A stretch of DNA of 47,267 nucleotides from Psychromonas ossibalaenae ATCC BAA-1528 (GCF_000381745.1 NZ_KB907004.1:1-47267), one strand, 5' to 3'. Numbered from the stretch's first letter, positions 20,007 through 29,569 are shown. The notes: generated by a model from the sequence alone, not told the origin. Numbers and translations are program-made.

Positions 20007-20130
20007 AATTATAACATTTATTATGTTTACTCCTAATAAATTTAATTATCTCAATATATCTATTGATGCCTTACTTTGTTACTCATAAATTATTATATTA
20101 ATAATTCACAGTTTCTATAATGGGTGCTCC

Positions 20131-21030
20131 ATGAAAAAAATGACAATTGGTCTATTAAAATCTGAAAAGGCCTTTTATCCTGAAAATAAAGCATATAAAC
20201 AATATTTAGAATTAAAGTTCGGGTACATAGTAAAAGAGTTTGAAAATATATCCGAAGCTGATAAATATAGTGATTTAATTATTTTTCATTGTGGCTTTTT
20301 ACCTTTTTGGATTAAAACTAAAACCCCAATTATTATGGAATATCATTCTCTATCAGTTACTAAATTCCCCAAATTTAAAAATATATTAAAAAGGGTATTA
20401 AACCGAAAAGGGGATGCTTATATATTCTTGAGCGAAGTTGTACAAAATGGTTTTTATTTTAATTCATTGCCTAAGGATAAATATATTATTCGAGGGATGG
20501 GAGTTGATACTAGTCTAGCTAATGATAATGTATGTGAAAAGCTTTATGACTTTATTTATATGGGGACTCTAAGTCGTACTGATGTAAAAAGTTATATTTT
20601 AAAAATAGCTCAGAGTGGATTTTCAATTATCGTTGCCGGGTGTAGCTTAGAAGACAAAGATTTTTTTAAAGAAAACAATAACGTAATATGCTACGGTCGA
20701 ATTCAGCAAGAAGAGTTGTTTTTACTAGCTAAAAAATGTAAATACGGGCTAAATTATACCCCGGATGTATATCCATTGAATATACAAGATAGCACGAAGG
20801 TAATAGAGTATTGCGCGTTGGGCCTAAAAGTAGTTACAAACAAGTATTCTTGGGTTAATTCATTTGAGTTATCTACAGGATCACAGTTTATGAATTTAAA
20901 TGATTTTTTATCCTTACCATCTTCTATTGAAAATTTTGAGTTTAAGAATGGTTGTGTTGATAAATTTGGATGGGAACGAATACTATCAGAGTCAAAAATT
21001 GAAAACCTGATTCAAACGGTGATGAGATGA
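20131..21030 (+). CDS. Putative glycosyltransferase (GT4-like, GT-B fold)
   Basis: This 299-aa protein is shorter than usual for GT4 and has very low G+C. The C-terminal half reads FIYMGTLSRTDVKSYILKIA and later PLNIQDSTKVIEYCALGLKV, which matches the donor-binding region of GT4 enzymes, although the first Glu of the EX7E motif is replaced. The N-terminal half shows LIIFHCGFLPFW and MEYHSLS, consistent with a degenerate acceptor domain. It stands apart from the preceding gene by 124 AT-rich bases. Its stop codon lies within the decayed galE tail at 21027. Confidence 0.65.
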   Translation: MKKMTIGLLKSEKAFYPENKAYKQYLELKFGYIVKEFENISEADKYSDLIIFHCGFLPFWIKTKTPIIMEYHSLSVTKFPKFKNILKRVLNRKGDAYIFLSEVVQNGFYFNSLPKDKYIIRGMGVDTSLANDNVCEKLYDFIYMGTLSRTDVKSYILKIAQSGFSIIVAGCSLEDKDFFKENNNVICYGRIQQEELFLLAKKCKYGLNYTPDVYPLNIQDSTKVIEYCALGLKVVTNKYSWVNSFELSTGSQFMNLNDFLSLPSSIENFEFKNGCVDKFGWERILSESKIENLIQTVMR

Positions 21031-21080
21031 TGCACGATACTTGGCGTTGGCAGTTAAATAACCCGAATAGCTATAATTAA
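21027..21080 (+). pseudogene. Remnant of the galE 3' end (UDP-glucose 4-epimerase C-terminus)
   Basis: The frame beginning at 21027 reads MMHDTWRWQLNNPNSYN and a stop at 21078-21080. The intact GalE in this window ends [18 protein letters not shown], with 13 of 17 positions identical. The remnant overlaps the last codons of the preceding glycosyltransferase, in a different frame, so the junction sits exactly at that gene's end. Confidence 0.82.
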
Positions 21081-21185
21081 TCTTAATTTAGCACCATCCT
21101 CTGTGCAATGCGCTATGGCAGCTGGCTGCGAGGGGATATTAAACTATATAAGCTGAAAGCAGCTATTATAGGAACTGGATTCTGT
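21081..21185. other. Unassigned DNA between the galE and ugd remnants
   Basis: About 105 bases separate the two decayed tails. I recognise no gene fragment in them. Confidence 0.4.
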
Positions 21186-21519
21186 CGACCTATTATATTC
21201 AGTGTTATTGATGCAATTAGTCTCTCGCATAAAGATTTTGTAGCCGACTCTAAAGTTGGAGTATATCCCTGAATGATGAACTCTGCTTCTGTTCACTGTA
21301 GAGCTTCTAGTCTTCAATACTTGATAAAGCGTATCAAAGCGAAAAGTATCGAAGTGTTTATTTATGAGTCTGTTTGAGCGGAAATGAATTTTCCATTCTG
21401 GTGTAATTCAAGACTTAAATGTATTCAAAATTAAAGCTGATGTAATCGTCTCTAATCACATGACTGAAGAGTTAAAAGATGTTGCTGATAAGGTTTATAC
21501 TCGTGACCTATTTGGCTAA
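21186..21519 (+). pseudogene. Remnant of ugd (UDP-glucose 6-dehydrogenase C-terminal third)
   Basis: Reading from 21186 gives RPIIFSVIDAISLSHKDFVADS, then after a short deletion KVGVYP and a stop; further on RASSLQYLIKRIKAKSIEV, another stop, and after a frame change [20 protein letters not shown] and finally [10 protein letters not shown] with a stop at 21517-21519. Each block aligns in order with the last third of the intact Ugd at 25240-26406. At least two stops, a small deletion and a frameshift make it a clear pseudogene. The first two-thirds are missing. Confidence 0.9.
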
Positions 21520-21538
21520 GATTTAAGGATTAAGTAAA

Positions 21539-22543
21539 ATGAAGTATTTAGTAACCGGTGTAGCTGGTTTTATCGGTAGTGTAGTTGTTGAGCGCTTGGT
21601 GGTAGCTGGGCATACTGTTATTGGTATCGACAATGTTAACGATTATTATGATGTTGCTTTGAAAGAAGCGCGTTTGGCTCGCATTGAACATGATAAGTTT
21701 ACTTTTGTTAAATTGGATTTAGCTGATCGTGGTGGAATGGCAAACCTTTTTAAACAAGAGAAGTTTGATAAAGTTATTCACTTAGCTGCACAAGCTGGCG
21801 TTCGTTATTCAATTGATAACCCTATGGCGTATGCGGATAGTAACCTTATTGGTCACCTGAATATTCTTGAAGGTTGTCGCCACAACAAAGTAAAGCACCT
21901 TGTTTATGCCTCTTCCAGTTCTGTATATGGATTAAATGAAAAAACACCTTTTTCGACTTCGGATTCAGTTGACCACCCGATATCTTTATACGCGGCAACA
22001 AAAAAATCTAATGAGTTAATGGCTCATACCTATTCTCATTTATATGATGTTCCGACTACGGGTTTACGTTTTTTCACTGTGTACGGCCCTTGGGGACGTC
22101 CTGATATGGCGTTGTTTAAGTTCACTAAAAAAATCCTAGATGGCGAATCTATTGATGTGTATAACAATGGAGATATGCGCCGAGACTTTACATATATTGA
22201 TGATATTGTAGAAGGTATTATTAGAATTCAGGATGTTATCCCAACTAAAAATGAAAAATGGAGTTCTGAAACAGGATCTCCTGCTACAAGCTCTGCACCA
22301 TACTGTATATATAATATTGGTAATGGCAGCCCCGTTAAGTTGATGACTTTTATCGAAGCACTTGAAGAAGCTTTGGGTGTTGAAGCAATGAAAAATTATA
22401 TGCCAATGCAAGATGGTGACGTTTACCAAACTTATGCAGATACCTCTGATTTGTTTAAAGCGACTAATTACACTCCTAAGGTAAAAGTAAAAGATGGTGT
22501 AAAAGCCTTTGTTGATTGGTATAGAGAATTTTATTCATCATGA
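21539..22543 (+). CDS. UDP-glucuronate 4-epimerase
   Basis: This 334-aa extended short-chain dehydrogenase interconverts UDP-GlcA and UDP-GalA. GVAGFIGSVV binds NAD at the N-terminus; IDNVNDYYDVALKEARL, AAQAGVRYSIDNP, SSSSVYGLNEKTPF and the catalytic YAATKKSNE are characteristic of the GlcA epimerase branch (WbnF/LpsL type) as opposed to GalE. It would draw UDP-GlcA from Ugd (25240-26406). It starts 19 bases after the ugd remnant and its stop overlaps the next start by 4 bases. Confidence 0.92.
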   Translation: MKYLVTGVAGFIGSVVVERLVVAGHTVIGIDNVNDYYDVALKEARLARIEHDKFTFVKLDLADRGGMANLFKQEKFDKVIHLAAQAGVRYSIDNPMAYADSNLIGHLNILEGCRHNKVKHLVYASSSSVYGLNEKTPFSTSDSVDHPISLYAATKKSNELMAHTYSHLYDVPTTGLRFFTVYGPWGRPDMALFKFTKKILDGESIDVYNNGDMRRDFTYIDDIVEGIIRIQDVIPTKNEKWSSETGSPATSSAPYCIYNIGNGSPVKLMTFIEALEEALGVEAMKNYMPMQDGDVYQTYADTSDLFKATNYTPKVKVKDGVKAFVDWYREFYSS

Positions 22544-23688
22544 AAAAAATATTATTTATAGTTAACGTAGACTGGTTTTTTGTTTCTCACCGTTTACCTA
22601 TTGCCTTAAAAGCGATGGAGGAAGGTTATGATGTTCATCTCGCCTGCAGTTTTACCGATAAAAGACAGGAGTTAATTCGTTATGGAATTCATACTCATGA
22701 GATAAATTTTTCTCGAAGTGGTAATGGATTGTTTAATGAATTGGGTACATTAATAAATGTCAGAAAATTAGTTAAAAGTATTAAACCGGATTTGGTACAT
22801 TCTATAACTATTAAGCCAGTTATTTATTCTGGTATGGTTATCCGCAGCCTCATTAATAAACCTGCGTTCGTAGCTGCTATCTCTGGGTTGGGTTATGTAT
22901 TTTCTGCTAATAACTTAAGAGCTAAGCTTACAAAGTTGTTAGTTTCTTTTTTATACCGCTTTGCACTTTCTCACCAGAATAAAACAATTATTTTCCAGAA
23001 TAATTCCGATGAAAGTATTTTAACTGATGTTGCCAACCTTAATGTATCGCAAAAGGTGTTAATCCGTGGTTCTGGTGCAGATCTAGAACGTTATTCTTTT
23101 CATGAAGAACCTGACGATTCCACAATAAAAGTTGTTATGGCGTGTCGCTTATTGAAAGAAAAAGGTGTTTATGAGTTTGTAGGTGCCGCTAAGTTATTAC
23201 ATAAGCAGGAAAAAAATGTAGAGTTCGTGCTTATCGGCTCTCCTGATCCTGAAAACCCTAACTCTGTATCAGTTGCTGAAGTTGAATCTTGGCATAAAGC
23301 TGGAGTTATTAATGCGTTAGGCCATCGTAATGATGTCCATCAAATCTTCGCTGACTCCCATATTGTGACTCTCCCTTCTTATTACGGAGAAGGTGTCCCT
23401 AAAGTACTGATTGAAGCCGCTGCCTGTGGTCGCCCCGTTGTAACTACAGATAACCCTGGATGTCGTGATGCAGTTATTCCATTGCGAACTGGCATGTTGG
23501 TACCGATAAAGAACTCTGAAGCACTGGCTGAGGTAATTCAAAAACTAGTTGAAGACAAAGAACTTCGAATTAATATGGGCTCTAGAGCAAGGGAATTTGC
23601 TGAACAAGAGTTTGATATTAAAAGTGTTGTTAATAAGCACATGGATATATATTTATCTTTGTTAAGGGGAAAGTTTGAGCCACTTTAA
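22540..23688 (+). CDS. Glycosyltransferase, GT4 family (CapM/PglA-like)
   Basis: This 382-aa GT-B enzyme begins MKKILFIVNVDWFFVSHRLP, a start shared with capsular and PglA-like transferases that add the second sugar onto a polyprenyl-PP-linked residue. HSITIKPVIYSGM, SGLGYVF, RGSGADLERYSF, ACRLLKEKGVYEFVGAA and the EX7E motif in YGEGVPKVLIEAAACG (near 283) are visible. Its position beside the PglC-like initiator suggests that it transfers the second sugar, by analogy only. It overlaps the next gene by 14 bases. Confidence 0.88.
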   Translation: MKKILFIVNVDWFFVSHRLPIALKAMEEGYDVHLACSFTDKRQELIRYGIHTHEINFSRSGNGLFNELGTLINVRKLVKSIKPDLVHSITIKPVIYSGMVIRSLINKPAFVAAISGLGYVFSANNLRAKLTKLLVSFLYRFALSHQNKTIIFQNNSDESILTDVANLNVSQKVLIRGSGADLERYSFHEEPDDSTIKVVMACRLLKEKGVYEFVGAAKLLHKQEKNVEFVLIGSPDPENPNSVSVAEVESWHKAGVINALGHRNDVHQIFADSHIVTLPSYYGEGVPKVLIEAAACGRPVVTTDNPGCRDAVIPLRTGMLVPIKNSEALAEVIQKLVEDKELRINMGSRAREFAEQEFDIKSVVNKHMDIYLSLLRGKFEPL

Positions 23689-24640
23689 ATCGAAATTATT
23701 ATTAACAGGAGGAACAGGTTTTCTTGGAACAGCGCTGTTTAATGAACTAAGTAGATTTGAAGTCATTGCTTATGGGCGAAGCAAGCCTAAAAAAATACAT
23801 TCGAAGTGTTTTATTAAGGGGAATATTGACTCTTTTTGTAAATTTAATAGTGCACTTAAAGGGATCTCTGTAGTTATTCACTGTGCTGCTCGCGTTCATG
23901 TAATGAATGATCGTTCATCTAATCCTTTAGAAGAATTCAGAGAAGTGAATACATCCGGTACATTGAATCTTGCGCAGCAAGCCGCAGACGCCGGTGCTAA
24001 ACGCTTTATCTTTATTAGCTCGATTAAAGTAAATGGAGAATCAACAGAGCTTGAAAACCCATTTAATCCCGATGATGATTTTATACCTACTGATCCTTAT
24101 GGGTTAAGTAAATATGAAGCAGAAGTTGGTTTACGGAAAATAGCAGGAGAAACGGGGATGGAGGTTGTTATTATTCGCCCTCCGTTAGTTTATGGGCCAG
24201 GTGTAAAAGCTAACTTTGCTTCTATGATGAAATGGATTAATAAAGGAGTTCCATTGCCTCTAGGTGGCATCAAAGAGAATAAACGCAGCTTAGTGTCTGT
24301 AGATAATTTAGTTGATTTGATAATTACCTGTATTGACCACCCGAATGCGGCAAATCAAACATTTTTAGTTTCAGATGATGACGATGTTTCAACATCGCAA
24401 TTGTTATCTAATATGGCTGCCGCATTCGAAGTACCAAATAGATTACTGACTATCCCTAGTTTTTGGTTTACTTTTGTTGCAAAATTAATTGGTAAACCAG
24501 CAGTATCACAACGGTTATGCGGTTCTTTACAAGTTGATATATCCAAAACAAAAGAGCTGTTAAACTGGAAACCTCCCTATAGTACTGCTGAGTGTATGAA
24601 AAAAACAGCAGATGCATTTATTGAAAACAGTAGAAAGTAG
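23675..24640 (+). CDS. NAD-dependent epimerase/reductase, WbpV/WreQ-like (UDP-QuiNAc-forming 4-reductase candidate)
   Basis: This 321-aa extended short-chain dehydrogenase has LLTGGTGFLGTALF at the N-terminus, AARVHVMND, FISSIKVNGE and the catalytic YGLSKYEAE. Relatives of this type that sit beside a small phosphoglycosyl transferase and a WbpM-type dehydratase reduce UDP-4-keto-6-deoxy-GlcNAc to UDP-QuiNAc or UDP-FucNAc. The start is a TTG inside the preceding gene, supported by AAGGGGA just upstream; no in-frame ATG lies before the dinucleotide motif. An ordinary 4-epimerase role is the alternative. Confidence 0.75.
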   Translation: MSHFKSKLLLTGGTGFLGTALFNELSRFEVIAYGRSKPKKIHSKCFIKGNIDSFCKFNSALKGISVVIHCAARVHVMNDRSSNPLEEFREVNTSGTLNLAQQAADAGAKRFIFISSIKVNGESTELENPFNPDDDFIPTDPYGLSKYEAEVGLRKIAGETGMEVVIIRPPLVYGPGVKANFASMMKWINKGVPLPLGGIKENKRSLVSVDNLVDLIITCIDHPNAANQTFLVSDDDDVSTSQLLSNMAAAFEVPNRLLTIPSFWFTFVAKLIGKPAVSQRLCGSLQVDISKTKELLNWKPPYSTAECMKKTADAFIENSRK

Positions 24641-24642
24641 TT

Positions 24643-25218
24643 ATGATGATGAACTTTTTTTTTATTAGAACTCTAGATCTTGTGATGGCTTTTTGTGGCC
24701 TTGTGGTTACATCCCCAATACTTATAGTCGTGACCGTTATTGGTTATTTTGATACTAAGTCTCCAATTTTCATTCAGGAGCGGGTTGGAAAAAATAAGCG
24801 TCCTTTTAAATTAATAAAATTTCGCACAATGTCGGTTGATACTAAATCAGTGGCAAGCCACCTGGCAAGCACTGCATCTATCACTAAGTTCGGTTCATTT
24901 TTGCGAAAGTCTAAAATCGATGAATTACCACAATTGATTAATGTATTAAAAGGCGAAATGAGTTTTGTCGGACCTCGCCCTAACTTATTTAATCAAGAAG
25001 ATTTGATTGTAGAGCGTGACATTCGCGGTGTTTACGATGTGCTTCCAGGTATTACCGGTCTTGCACAGATAAATACTATTGATATGTCTACGCCAAAGCT
25101 GCTTGCTGAGACAGATCAAAAAATGATTCAAACATTAACGATTAAAGACTATTTCAAATATATCATTATGACAGCAACAGGCAGTGGTTCTGGTGATCGA
25201 GTTGATGGTGGCAAGTAG
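24643..25218 (+). CDS. Monotopic polyprenol-phosphate phosphoglycosyl transferase (PglC/WreU-like)
   Basis: This 191-aa protein is the minimal catalytic core of the bacterial sugar transferase family. It has one hydrophobic reentrant helix (about 8-36), then FIQERVGKNKRPFKLIKFRT, the catalytic Asp-Glu pair at D93/E94 in KIDELPQLINVLKGEMSFVG and PGITGLAQI. It transfers a sugar-1-phosphate from a UDP-sugar to undecaprenyl phosphate, starting repeat-unit assembly. Position after the reductase suggests QuiNAc-1-P or a related sugar. Together with wecA it gives the locus two initiating enzymes. Confidence 0.88.
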   Translation: MMMNFFFIRTLDLVMAFCGLVVTSPILIVVTVIGYFDTKSPIFIQERVGKNKRPFKLIKFRTMSVDTKSVASHLASTASITKFGSFLRKSKIDELPQLINVLKGEMSFVGPRPNLFNQEDLIVERDIRGVYDVLPGITGLAQINTIDMSTPKLLAETDQKMIQTLTIKDYFKYIIMTATGSGSGDRVDGGK

Positions 25219-25239
25219 TTTGACATTTAAGAGAAGATT

Positions 25240-26406
25240 ATGAAAATAGCGATTGCAGGTACAGGGTACGTTGGTCTTTCAAATGCGGTATTGTTAGCAC
25301 AAAATAATGAAGTTGTTGCCGTTGATATCATTCCTGAAAAAGTGGATTTAATAAACAATCAGCAATCACCAATTGTCGATACTGAGATTGAAGACTTTTT
25401 AGTAAATAAGAAGTTAAACCTTGTTGCGACCACAGACAAACAGTTGGCGTATCAAAATGCTGAATACGTGATTATAGCAACCCCGACAGATTATGATCCG
25501 CAGACGAACTTTTTTAATACTTCGTCAGTTGAAGCCGTGATCCAGGATGTGATGAATATTAATTCAAATGCGGTGATAGTGATTAAATCTACTGTACCTG
25601 TCGGTTATACAAAATCAGTGAAGGAAAAAACGGGGTGTGAAAATATATTATTCTCACCTGAGTTTTTACGTGAAGGGCGTGCATTGTTTGATAACCTATA
25701 CCCTTCGCGTATTATCGTTGGTGAGCAAAGTAAGCGTGCTGAGGTATTTGCAGCCTTGCTTGTTGAAGGCGCAGAAAAGGAAAATATAGATGTTCTGTTT
25801 ACTGATTCAACAGAAGCTGAAGCAGTAAAACTTTTTTCTAATACCTACCTTGCTATGCGTGTGGCTTATTTTAATGAGCTGGATTCTTACGCTGAATCAC
25901 ATGAGTTGAATGCCAGCCATATCATCCAAGGTGTCGGCTTAGATCCTCGTATTGGTCGCCATTATAATAACCCTTCATTTGGTTATGGTGGTTACTGCTT
26001 ACCAAAAGATACAAAACAATTACGTGCAAATTATGTTGATGTTCCAAACTGTATCATTGGTGCAATTGTTGATGCCAATACCACCCGTAAAAACTTTATT
26101 GCTGACTCAATTCTCAAACGTAACCCTAAAAAAGTCGGTGTTTATCGATTGATTATGAAGTCCGGTTCAGATAACTTTAGAGCATCGAGTATCCAGGGGA
26201 TTATGAAGCGTATCAAAGCTAAAGGGATTGAGGTCGTGATTTATGAACCTGTGTTAGAAGAAGATAAGTTCTTCCACTCTCGTGTGATCAAAGATCTTAA
26301 TGAGTTTAAAGCCGAAGCGGATGTGATTGTTTCAAATCGTATGGCTGAAGAATTAGCAGATGTAGTCGATAAAGTTTATACTCGTGACTTATTTGGTGCT
26401 GATTAA
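25240..26406 (+). CDS. ugd: UDP-glucose 6-dehydrogenase
   Basis: This 388-aa enzyme oxidises UDP-glucose to UDP-glucuronate with two NAD+. [16 protein letters not shown] is the NAD-binding start; [19 protein letters not shown], the substrate-binding [15 protein letters not shown] with the catalytic cysteine near residue 252, and NTTRKNF are conserved. The length matches the short E. coli/Vibrio type. Its product feeds the UDP-GlcA 4-epimerase at 21539. Two decayed copies of its 3' end occur elsewhere in the locus. Confidence 0.96.
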   Translation: MKIAIAGTGYVGLSNAVLLAQNNEVVAVDIIPEKVDLINNQQSPIVDTEIEDFLVNKKLNLVATTDKQLAYQNAEYVIIATPTDYDPQTNFFNTSSVEAVIQDVMNINSNAVIVIKSTVPVGYTKSVKEKTGCENILFSPEFLREGRALFDNLYPSRIIVGEQSKRAEVFAALLVEGAEKENIDVLFTDSTEAEAVKLFSNTYLAMRVAYFNELDSYAESHELNASHIIQGVGLDPRIGRHYNNPSFGYGGYCLPKDTKQLRANYVDVPNCIIGAIVDANTTRKNFIADSILKRNPKKVGVYRLIMKSGSDNFRASSIQGIMKRIKAKGIEVVIYEPVLEEDKFFHSRVIKDLNEFKAEADVIVSNRMAEELADVVDKVYTRDLFGAD

Positions 26407-26503
26407 TAGTTAACCAGCTTGAATGGCTGCTAGTGTAGTTTCTGGAAAATTCGACAGCCACTCACGTTATCTAGTTTTTATTATGATATATTCCAATTTC
26501 CAT

Positions 26504-26538
26504 AAGCCTTACACTAGGTGCGAGGCTTTCTTGTTTTA
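26504..26538 (+). terminator. Possible terminator or attenuator after ugd
   Basis: AAGCCT (26504-26509) pairs with AGGCTT (26523-26528) over a 13-base loop and is followed by an imperfect T run. It lies about 100 bases after the ugd stop and just before the WbpM-type gene. The stem is short, so support is weak. Confidence 0.3.
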
Positions 26539-26546
26539 TTCTGTTT

Positions 26547-28454
26547 ATGCAGGGCTCCATGCTGTTAATTGATTCCATTTTATCAACACCGCGCATCTAT
26601 AAACGTTTTATTAGCATTATTGTTGATACGGTTTTTATCTGCGCTGCTTTTTTTACCTCTTTTTATACGCGTTTGTCTGATGTAAGTTTTCTCGCGCATA
26701 ATGAATACCGCTTGTTATTAACAGTACTTTTGATCTGCACACTTTTATTGTTTACAAGAGTTGGCCTTTATAGAGCTATATTACGTTATTTAAGTGTACA
26801 TGCATTATTGACCATTATTGCGAGCTGCTTTGCATCTGCTTTACTGTTTGTCATTTTTGGTTATTTTGCAGATGTATTTGTTCCTCGCTCTGTGCCTATT
26901 ATTTATGCCACTTATCTTATTCTACTTTGTGGAGGGGCGCGTTTATTTGTACGAGTGATTGTTTCTCAGCAGAATAATAAATACAAAGAACGGGTGATTA
27001 TTTATGGTGCTGGTGACTCCGGGCGCCAGTTGGTCAATTTACTGCGTCAGGGAAATGAGTTCCACCCTGTTGCATTTATTGATGATGAGAAAAAACTGTT
27101 TAAAAGTGTTGTTAACGGCCTGACTGTTTTTAATAGCAAAAACTTAAGCTGTTTAGTTTCTAAAACGCGAGCCGCTAAAATATTGTTAGCTATGCCTAGT
27201 GCCACTCGTGCACAGCGTAAAGCAATTATCGACTCTCTTATTGATTTACCTATTGAAGTGAAATCAATCCCTAACTTTGATGAAATTTTAAACGGTTCAG
27301 CAGCAATTGATCAACTGCGTGATGTACCTATTGATGATCTATTAGGGCGAGACAGTGTTCCTGCTCGGGCTGAATTACTTGATGCAAATATTAAAAATAA
27401 AGTAGTTATGGTAACCGGGGCCGGTGGCTCGATTGGTTCAGAACTTTGCCGGCAGATTGTTCGACAACAACCTAGGGCACTGATCTTATTTGAGCTTTCG
27501 GAATTTGCTTTATATCAGATAGAAAAAGAGCTTTCTGAGTTTGTTTGTATACAAGATTTAGATGTGAAAATTATTCCTTTATTAGGCTCAGTACAGCGTT
27601 TAACGCGATTAAAAGCGGTGTTAAAAAGTTTTAAAGTACAGACGCTTTATCATGCCGCTGCATACAAACATGTCCCCTTAGTTGAGTACAATGTCGTTGA
27701 GGGAGTGCGTAATAATGTATTTGGTACTTATTACACTGCGTTAGCTGCAATTGAAGCTGAAGTTGAGTCGTTTGTTCTAATCTCTACTGATAAAGCGGTA
27801 CGCCCTACTAATGTAATGGGGACTACTAAGCGCATGGCTGAATTAACACTGCAGTCTTTAGCCGCTGAAAATAATAAAACACGTTTCTGTATGGTGCGCT
27901 TTGGCAATGTTTTAGGCTCATCTGGGTCGGTTATTCCGTTGTTTAAACGACAGATAGCTGAAGGCGATCATGTCACCATTACCCACCCTGATATTATCCG
28001 TTATTTTATGACCATACCCGAAGCTGCTCAATTAGTTATCCAGGCCGGTGCAATGGGAGTTGGTGGTGATGTATTTGTGCTTGATATGGGGGAGCCGGTT
28101 AGAATTGTTGATTTGGCCAAAAACCTTATTAAATTATCCGGTTTAGAAGTGAAATCGGAAGATAACCCGCACGGCGATATTGCAATTAAATATACCGGTT
28201 TACGTCCCGGCGAGAAATTATTTGAAGAGCTGTTAATTGGTGACAATGTCGGAAAAACTGCTCATGAACGTATTATGACCGCGAACGAAAGTTATTTACC
28301 CTATTCTGAATATGAAGTTATTTTAAATAAGCTTGATAAAGCCTGTCATGAATTTGATCATGAAACGATTCGTAAAATATTACTGGAAGTACCTGCCGGG
28401 TTTAACCCGACCGATGAGATTGGTGATTTAGTCTGGAAAGCAACTCACTGTTAA
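26547..28454 (+). CDS. Membrane-bound UDP-GlcNAc 4,6-dehydratase, WbpM/CapD type
   Basis: This 635-aa protein has four N-terminal membrane helices (about 20-120), a CoA-binding-like Rossmann domain (VIIYGAGDSGRQLV near 150) and a C-terminal dehydratase domain starting with VVMVTGAGGSIGSELCRQI. Catalytic segments STDKAVRPTNVMGTTKRMAE show the Met-for-Tyr (S-M-K) triad typical of WbpM/FlaA1 enzymes. The product, UDP-4-keto-6-deoxy-GlcNAc, is the substrate expected for the reductase at 23675. The start may be 26547 or the in-frame ATG at 26559. Confidence 0.92.
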   Translation: MQGSMLLIDSILSTPRIYKRFISIIVDTVFICAAFFTSFYTRLSDVSFLAHNEYRLLLTVLLICTLLLFTRVGLYRAILRYLSVHALLTIIASCFASALLFVIFGYFADVFVPRSVPIIYATYLILLCGGARLFVRVIVSQQNNKYKERVIIYGAGDSGRQLVNLLRQGNEFHPVAFIDDEKKLFKSVVNGLTVFNSKNLSCLVSKTRAAKILLAMPSATRAQRKAIIDSLIDLPIEVKSIPNFDEILNGSAAIDQLRDVPIDDLLGRDSVPARAELLDANIKNKVVMVTGAGGSIGSELCRQIVRQQPRALILFELSEFALYQIEKELSEFVCIQDLDVKIIPLLGSVQRLTRLKAVLKSFKVQTLYHAAAYKHVPLVEYNVVEGVRNNVFGTYYTALAAIEAEVESFVLISTDKAVRPTNVMGTTKRMAELTLQSLAAENNKTRFCMVRFGNVLGSSGSVIPLFKRQIAEGDHVTITHPDIIRYFMTIPEAAQLVIQAGAMGVGGDVFVLDMGEPVRIVDLAKNLIKLSGLEVKSEDNPHGDIAIKYTGLRPGEKLFEELLIGDNVGKTAHERIMTANESYLPYSEYEVILNKLDKACHEFDHETIRKILLEVPAGFNPTDEIGDLVWKATHC

Positions 28455-28481
28455 GTTAAAAATTGAATATTAGGAACAGCT

Positions 28482-29498
28482 ATGACCATTTTAGTTACAG
28501 GCGGTGCGGGATACATTGGCTCGCACACTGTTTTGGAGTTATTAGAAGCGGGGCAGGAGGTTGTCATTGTCGACAACCTTTGTAATTCATCGCAGGAGTC
28601 TTTGAAGCGAGTAGCTGAGATCACCGGTAAAACGTGTGCTTTTTATCAGGGAGATATTTTAGATAAAAGCTTCCTGGATTCAGTTTTTACTAAGCATGAG
28701 ATTCAGAGTGTTATTCATTTTGCAGGTCTAAAAGCGGTTGGTGAGTCAGTTGCTAAACCTGTTTCTTATTATCAGAACAATGTTCAGGGCACCTTAACTT
28801 TATTAGAGGCGATGGCGGATGCCGGCGTATTTAATTTAGTATTCAGTTCTTCTGCAACGGTTTACGGCGATCCGGCCAGTTTACCTATCCGTGAAGACTT
28901 TCCGGTCGGCGGCACAACTAACCCGTATGGTACATCGAAGCTGATGGTAGAGATGGTACTGCAGGATGTTGCCAAATCGGATCCGCGCTGGTCATTTGCC
29001 ATCCTTCGTTATTTCAATCCAGTTGGCGCGCATATATCAGGTTTGATCGGCGAAGATCCAAACGGAATTCCAAATAATTTACTGCCGTATATTGCACAGG
29101 TGGCGGTGGGTAAATTAAAAGCACTTGCTGTTTTTGGTGATGATTATGATACTAAAGATGGTACAGGCGTTCGTGATTATATTCATGTTGTTGATTTAGC
29201 GCTTGGGCACTTAAAAGCATTAGATAAAATAACGGCTTCAACAGGTGTTCATATTTACAATCTTGGTACGGGTAATGGTTACTCGGTACTTGAGATGCTA
29301 AAAGCATTTGAACTGGCGAGCGGCAAAGAGATTGCTTATAAGATATCTCCTCGACGTGAAGGGGATATTGCCGCCTGTTATGCTGCTCCTGAGAAAGCCT
29401 CTATTGAGCTGCATTGGCAGGCTCAGGGTGGTTTAGCTGAGATGATGCAGGATACCTGGCGCTGGCAGTCGAATAACCCTAATGGTTATACTGACTGA
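28482..29498 (+). CDS. galE: UDP-glucose 4-epimerase GalE
   Basis: This 338-aa enzyme interconverts UDP-glucose and UDP-galactose. [56 protein letters not shown] and RYFNPVGAH are all classic GalE motifs, and length is exact for the family. It is the last gene of the polysaccharide locus and is followed by a good terminator. A decayed second copy of its last 17 codons lies at 21027-21080. Confidence 0.96.
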   Translation: MTILVTGGAGYIGSHTVLELLEAGQEVVIVDNLCNSSQESLKRVAEITGKTCAFYQGDILDKSFLDSVFTKHEIQSVIHFAGLKAVGESVAKPVSYYQNNVQGTLTLLEAMADAGVFNLVFSSSATVYGDPASLPIREDFPVGGTTNPYGTSKLMVEMVLQDVAKSDPRWSFAILRYFNPVGAHISGLIGEDPNGIPNNLLPYIAQVAVGKLKALAVFGDDYDTKDGTGVRDYIHVVDLALGHLKALDKITASTGVHIYNLGTGNGYSVLEMLKAFELASGKEIAYKISPRREGDIAACYAAPEKASIELHWQAQGGLAEMMQDTWRWQSNNPNGYTD

Positions 29499-29530
29499 TA
29501 AAAACCTATTAGCTTATTTAAACTATCAAA

Positions 29531-29556
29531 AGCCGCTTTACAGCGGTTTTTTGTTT
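29531..29556 (+). terminator. Rho-independent terminator ending the polysaccharide locus
   Basis: CCGCT (29533-29537) and AGCGG (29542-29546) form a hairpin around TTAC, followed by TTTTTT-G-TTTTT. The A-rich flank on the other side could also let it serve the convergent tusA transcript. Confidence 0.8.
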
Positions 29557-29569
29557 TTGCCGCAATGTA

